In this document: piece by piece, positions 59,701-64,000 of the stretch | How the letters are laid out: every line of letters starts with the position of its first letter | How positions within the stretch are numbered: the first letter of the stretch is position 1 | Assembly: GCA_010909725.1 (NCBI GenBank) | Contig: JAACMV010000003.1 | Coordinates: 1,054,001-1,118,000, forward strand | Length of the DNA stretch: 64,000 bases | Direction of reading: 5' to 3' | Source of the DNA: Picochlorum sp. 'celeri' | Taxonomy: Eukaryota; Chlorophyta; Trebouxiophyceae | Made by a program: the position numbers and the translations under genes | The notes under the pieces: model-generated | The model's input: the letters and a program-made list of their open reading frames with translations, nothing else | What the model was told of the DNA's origin: nothing | Database searches by the model: none

Positions 59701-62700
59701 TTTCTTTACTTTCTTTTTTGCCAAAGCAGCAGCCGTTAAGTTGCACAGAATGACCGCTACTATAATATGTCTACAGGAATTTCTGGCTCAATCTCTTTTA
59801 TTGCAAGCCCAAAAGTTCTACTTCAGAATCTTTTGCCAGTTCCCATGACAGTTGTCTCAGAAGACCTCTGTACCAGACTTTGTGCTTCTCCCACTGAAAC
59901 GTTGATGCTTACTGATGTCCACCATCTCCCCTGGAACTTCAAAATATCTCCAGTGGATTTCAATGAAAGTCCTATGTTTTGCTTGAGTGATACAGAGGGC
60001 ACGTCAAGAATCAGCTGCATTGGAGATCCTGAGCAAACCTCTATGCTATCAACAATATTCAGTGATAGCTCTTCAGGAAACACTGAACTTTTTGCTCAGT
60101 TGATAACTCATAGAAGTTCGGATACCGGTACAGTTTTGTTGAAAATTGTGGCGCCAATTTGGGTATATAACTACACAGGATTGCCAATCTCTTTGAGCTG
60201 CCTGCTTTCTTCTGAAGTGGCGAATGAAATAGATAAGTGGGAGGAACCGGATGATGGAGAAATAATGGACATTGTGCCTGAATCTTGGATACTGCCACTT
60301 CAGATATCCGTTGGTGCTGAATTAATTTCAGTCCGATCTGTTCCATCGTCCCTCCATATGTCTTTATCTGAGCCATCCATTTGTGAGACTGAGCGGGGTG
60401 AACGTGACACACTGGATCACATGCTTGGTAGACAGAGAGGATACACTGAGCAAAATGTTAGCGAGGCATCTACTGATATTTTTCTAGGTCTGGGCTGTCT
60501 TGCACATGATGCCGAGGGTGTAGAAGATGCGTCATTGATACATCACCCTCATGGGCAAGCCAATGCAGTGGATTCTCCCAGCGGCAGAATGCCAAAAGCC
60601 CATTCAGCATGGCCTTCTGGATTGAACCAATTTGCCGTGAGCTTATTGAAGCAGCCAATGAAAAAGATTCGCATTCGGTCATCCAAACAGAAGGCACGCA
60701 GTGGTTCTACTTTCTGGTCGTCTCCTTTGTTCCTAGGTGGCCTGCACGACCGACATGAGATTGTGCAGATTCCAACCCCAGTCTCTACAGGGGGAATGTC
60801 CAAGGACAACTTCAGGTCTGGGGAATACCCTGCTGTTGTTAGTCTGAAAGTTCTCGAAGAAGGCGTGGAAGAAATAATAATCTCGCCGCAATTCGTCATA
60901 ATTAATCAATTGAACTCCTCAATCCAGTATCGCCAAAAGGGGACAAATGCAGAGGTTAAGATCAAGCCAGGAGAGTACAGCCCACTTCAATGGACAGACT
61001 CAGGGCTGCCTCGAAAATTATCTGTGAGGATTTTAGAGGCGGGTTGGTTGTGGTCCGGTGGATTTTCTCTCGAGCATGCCGGTGATATTTTCCTCAAGCT
61101 CCGCCATCGAGACAGAGGAATCACTAGAATCGTTCGGGCAGATGTCTCCCATTCTTTGAAGGATGGCACTAGAAGAATCATATTCCGCTCAAATCCAGAT
61201 GACTTTACACCATACAGGATCGAAAATTGCTCCCTTGAAACATTAATAATCCGCCAAAAAGGTGTCATGGACCAGCAGGATGTTCTGAGACCATATTGCT
61301 CTTTGGATTACACCTGGGATGAGCCCTCCTTATCTCATTTTGTTGTCATCGAGAGACCTGGTGGCCTTTTTGTGGGAAGTATAGATCTTGATAGGGTTGG
61401 TTTGAAATTCCAAGTGAATGTTAAGGATAAAATGTCGGACAAAAAGGTGAGGCTGTCCATCTCTGTCCACTCGGAGGGCCCAATGCGAGTTCTTCGAGTG
61501 ATGGACGAGAAATACCATCAAAGTGTTTCGCATAACGGCAATGACCTCACTCGTGTGGATGGAGGACTGAATAATACATTCGATTTGAAGTGCACTTTCA
61601 ACAGCATCTTCATCTCCTATGTGCAAAAGAGGGAAGAAAAGTTGCTATTGGCAATTAGGTATTTTGCTCTGTCATGCTTGACTAGTCCCTCGAGAATTTC
61701 CATCTCTGGGTCAATTGATTTGATACAAGTCGATAATCCAAGGATTACATCTATATTTCCTGTGGTATTGGTTCTTCCAGCTCCAGAGAGTTCCCTGACT
61801 TCCAGAGTCCGAAAGGGAATTGAGCCACAGAATGTCAAAAAGCCTTTAGCATGGAATTTGATTGTCTGGAGAAAGAAACCACAGAACAAAGTGGTTTGTT
61901 TTGAATTGGCTGAGATACATCTAAAATCCCTCGGGATTTATATCGAACAAGACATATTAAATTTGTTCGAGAATATCTCAGAAGAATTAGAATCTTTGCA
62001 GAGGTTGAACATCACTCACTCCAAAGGCTTCCAAACAAGAAACGGCAAGATTAGCTCTCTGGACCTCTCGACTTTAGAGTTTTCAAAGACAAAACAGTAC
62101 AGAGATGACAAGTATTACTTTGATCGCATAATTATCTCTCCGGTGGAGGTCAGGCTCAGCTTCAATTCGTCATTGGTCCAAGATTCAAGCAGAGCTTTCT
62201 TTCAACAAGTGATTGCGCTAGCGGATATTGAGGATGCCAGGCTGTGGCTTGCCGGTGTCATACTAAAGAATGCTCTTTTAGATGAGATCACAATGCAATC
62301 GTTTTTATCAAGCCACTACCGCAGAGCACTTTTGCTGGAATTGTTCAAAATTGTTGGTGCAGCAAATGTTCTTGGGGATCCAATGGCGTTGCTCCACCAT
62401 GTTGGGCTTGGAGTGTGGGAGTTCTTCTCTGGACCTGCTGTGGGCCTCATTGAAAGTGCTAGAACATTCGGACCTAGGGAATTTATTTTTGGTTTCATAT
62501 CGGGTACTAAAGGATTGCTGCAGAACGTCCTTTTTGCAGCTTCCAATGCAACAACAAAAGCATCCAGTGCTGCCCACAAAGCGATACTACTTTGGGGCTT
62601 TGGGAGGGACGGCCGCCAGAACGATTTGCCCATGAACACAGTGATGCAGCACTGGGTACGAGTAGACGAACACCTCCCTGATGAGGAAGGACTGATTGGA

Positions 62701-63402
62701 GCTATACTTCGAGGACTAGTTGGACTTGCTACCGATCCCATCAAAGGAGCAGAGGAGAGAGGACTGTTGGGTTTTGTAGATGGAGTTTTCCATGGTCTCC
62801 TCGGTACAATATTGATTCCACTGTCAGCATGGCTTCAAATGTGTGCTTCTACTGCTCGCAGTATTCGAAAAGCTGTAGCTGGAACAGCAAACCTTAGCTG
62901 GACTAGGCCTCCAAGATGGATTGATTTATCTAAAGCCCTAGAGCCATACAGCAGGACTGAATCCATGGGCAGATGGCTTTTCGTCCAATTATCCATGCAA
63001 CAATATTGGAGAAAGAAGATTGAGAATGACTCGTTTGTGGTATGCTGTAGATTATACAATGCAGAAAACTCTGATGAGTCCTACTTGGTATTGACTGATA
63101 GGAGGGTCCTTGTTGTGACAGCAAAAGGAAATAATTGGAATCCACGAGTACTGTGGACTTCTAGGTTGGGAGCGATTGAAACAATCCATACAGATCAAAA
63201 ATCAGTTCTTATCATTGCGAACCCAGAATTGGTGAAATCCTCAATGTTGAGGATGCATGAAGAACAGGGCAAACTCTTCTCAGTATTTATTGCACGCCTT
63301 GAGACCGAGAGTGAATCACAAAATTTTTCTGCTAAACTGACGTACGAATGCTCGAAATATTTACAAGACTATTACAGCAATAGGATTGGGTTCAACATTT
63401 AA
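53772..63402 (+). CDS. VPS13: VPS13-family bridge-like lipid-transfer protein
   Basis: Five exons are inferred: 53772-56494, 56567-57624, 57698-59201, 59262-59695 and 59777-63402. The introns are 72, 73, 60 and 81 nt, all GT...AG, and every join is in frame. The product has 3114 residues, the usual size. It opens with the chorein domain (MFEGWATDLLASYLGKLL, LDIQQEQLKVNLWTAWK, VVVSLNDVAIVVRML). About residues 2280-2530 form the VAB/SHR-binding region (YRIENCSLETLIIRQKG, RPYCSLDYTWDEPSLSHF). Residues about 2690-2960 are the conserved VPS13 C-terminal domain, with LSSHYRRALLLELFKIVGAA and GLIESARTFGPREFIFGF. A PH-like end follows (YLVLTDRRVLVVTAKGN). VPS13 proteins form long hydrophobic grooves that move phospholipids between organelles at contact sites. 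Confidence 0.95.
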
Positions 63403-63403
63403 T

Positions 63404-64000
63404 TTATTTATTCATCAAAGCATGTGAATTTGCACAAACATATCCGACGCCATTTGCCTTGTATAGAGGGCCACATTTTTGCACTTTAGGTTCCTGTCCA
63501 GCATGAAAACATTGCAGGTCTTTTAGGATTTCATTTGACCCCTCATAACCCTCCATGATGCGTGACACCATACTCTCTAGCTCTTCAATCCTGACTTGAT
63601 AACTGAAACAAATACTATCAGAGCTATATTGCCTATGCGACAGCAAGAGGTGGCCGTGATTGAGGCACATTTTGTCTTCATCATTCTCTATGGAATACAA
63701 ACCAAAAAGCCATAAATCGCGGTTACACACTGCACAATCCGCTTCTTTTGTGGATACTCCAGAGCCATCTTTCTGACAAAACTTTGGGATGGAATCTAGG
63801 TCTACACCAAACTTGCGAAACTCCGCCTTTGCTGTCTTCCAATCTTCTTGTATCTCTTGCAATCGCAAATGCAATTCGCAGGCTGCTTGCACGATGACAT
63901 CACTCATGCCAGCGTGTTCATCACAGTTCACAGAAACCAGTTTGCAGAGCAGAGCATCTTGGCTAATGGTGACAGGCTTAAGCGACTTTTGGTATTTTCT
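63404..64000 (-). CDS. KDM5/JARID1-type JmjC histone demethylase, C-terminal part (runs off right edge)
   Basis: The minus strand is open from the window edge to a stop at 63404 (199 codons incl. stop), so the gene's 5' part lies to the right. The C5HC2 zinc finger of KDM5 is visible: ADCAVCNRDLWLFGLYS, then KMCLNHGHLLL. The segment before it (KPVTISQDALLCKLVS, VVQ-like IVQAACELHLRLQEIQEDW) matches the 'S..EL.CK.A ... L...V..EL' linker after the JmjC domain. After it, FSYQVRIEELESMVSRI matches the 'YRY.L.ELP.ML..L' start of the PLU-1 region. The last 40 residues add Cys/His pairs (LQCFHAGQEP, KCGPLYKANGVGYVC), possibly one more finger. KDM5 enzymes remove H3K4 methyl marks; the catalytic JmjC domain itself is outside the window. 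The stop is 2 bp from the convergent VPS13 stop. Confidence 0.85.
   Translation of the reverse strand, partial: RKYQKSLKPVTISQDALLCKLVSVNCDEHAGMSDVIVQAACELHLRLQEIQEDWKTAKAEFRKFGVDLDSIPKFCQKDGSGVSTKEADCAVCNRDLWLFGLYSIENDEDKMCLNHGHLLLSHRQYSSDSICFSYQVRIEELESMVSRIMEGYEGSNEILKDLQCFHAGQEPKVQKCGPLYKANGVGYVCANSHALMNK

Overview
The window reads as nuclear DNA of a small unicellular green alga. The evidence is a nucleus-encoded photosystem II PsbTn precursor, a CruP-type carotenoid-cyclase-like flavoprotein, a plant-type AP2-domain factor, a DCL-domain protein, TGTAA polyadenylation-type signals just downstream of several stops, and dense gene packing. Introns are few and short (about 60-110 nt, a few of 160-330 nt), with GT[AG][CT]GT-like donors; GTGCGT recurs. 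Base composition is only moderately GC, which fits a compact Picochlorum- or Bathycoccus-like genome better than a GC-rich Micromonas-like one. That placement is inference. I see no rRNA, tRNA, transposase or CRISPR.

Layout. 1-5.9 kb: 5' part of an AP2 transcription factor running off the left edge, divergent from translation elongation factor eEF2, then an RPA43-like RNA polymerase I subunit and a DCL-domain protein. 6-15 kb: F-box/WD40 protein, GNB1L/ASA1-type WD40 protein, a large unrecognised protein with three NLF-acidic motifs, an RNA m5U methyltransferase, and an eIF4B-like factor whose intron holds a long perfect hairpin. 15-26 kb: oligopeptidase B, a promoter region with an eight-copy GATGCC cluster, an MFS transporter, a secreted CHRD-like protein, an HAD 5'-nucleotidase, an RMND1/DUF155 protein and a small secreted six-cysteine protein. 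26-33 kb: a low-complexity coiled-coil protein, PsbTn, COG3, a small acidic plastid-type protein and a thioredoxin-fold protein. 33-44 kb: a GAF-pseudokinase, DNA polymerase kappa with an NZF finger, pyridoxal kinase, archaeal-type phosphoglycerate mutase, a short DUF1517 plastid protein, CruP, an embryogenesis-like protein and an ELL-like elongation factor. 44-54 kb: a 1471-residue nuclease-helicase of prokaryotic restriction type, a small unknown gene, a GPI-type aspartic protease, LSm7 and CIA30. 54-64 kb: a six-part (five-exon) VPS13 lipid-transfer protein and the C-terminus of a KDM5-type histone demethylase.

Most genes are housekeeping, and neighbours do not form pathways. The items I would follow first are the nuclease-helicase at 44.5-48.9 kb, the GATGCC cluster upstream of the transporter, the psbTn intron bounded by an 11-bp direct repeat, the eIF4B intron hairpin, the GAF-pseudokinase and the zinc-finger swap in polymerase kappa. 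Gene models were spliced by eye from frame continuity and GT/AG sites; no search or expression data were available. Several open frames begin with non-ATG codons, so starts were moved to the first plausible ATG.
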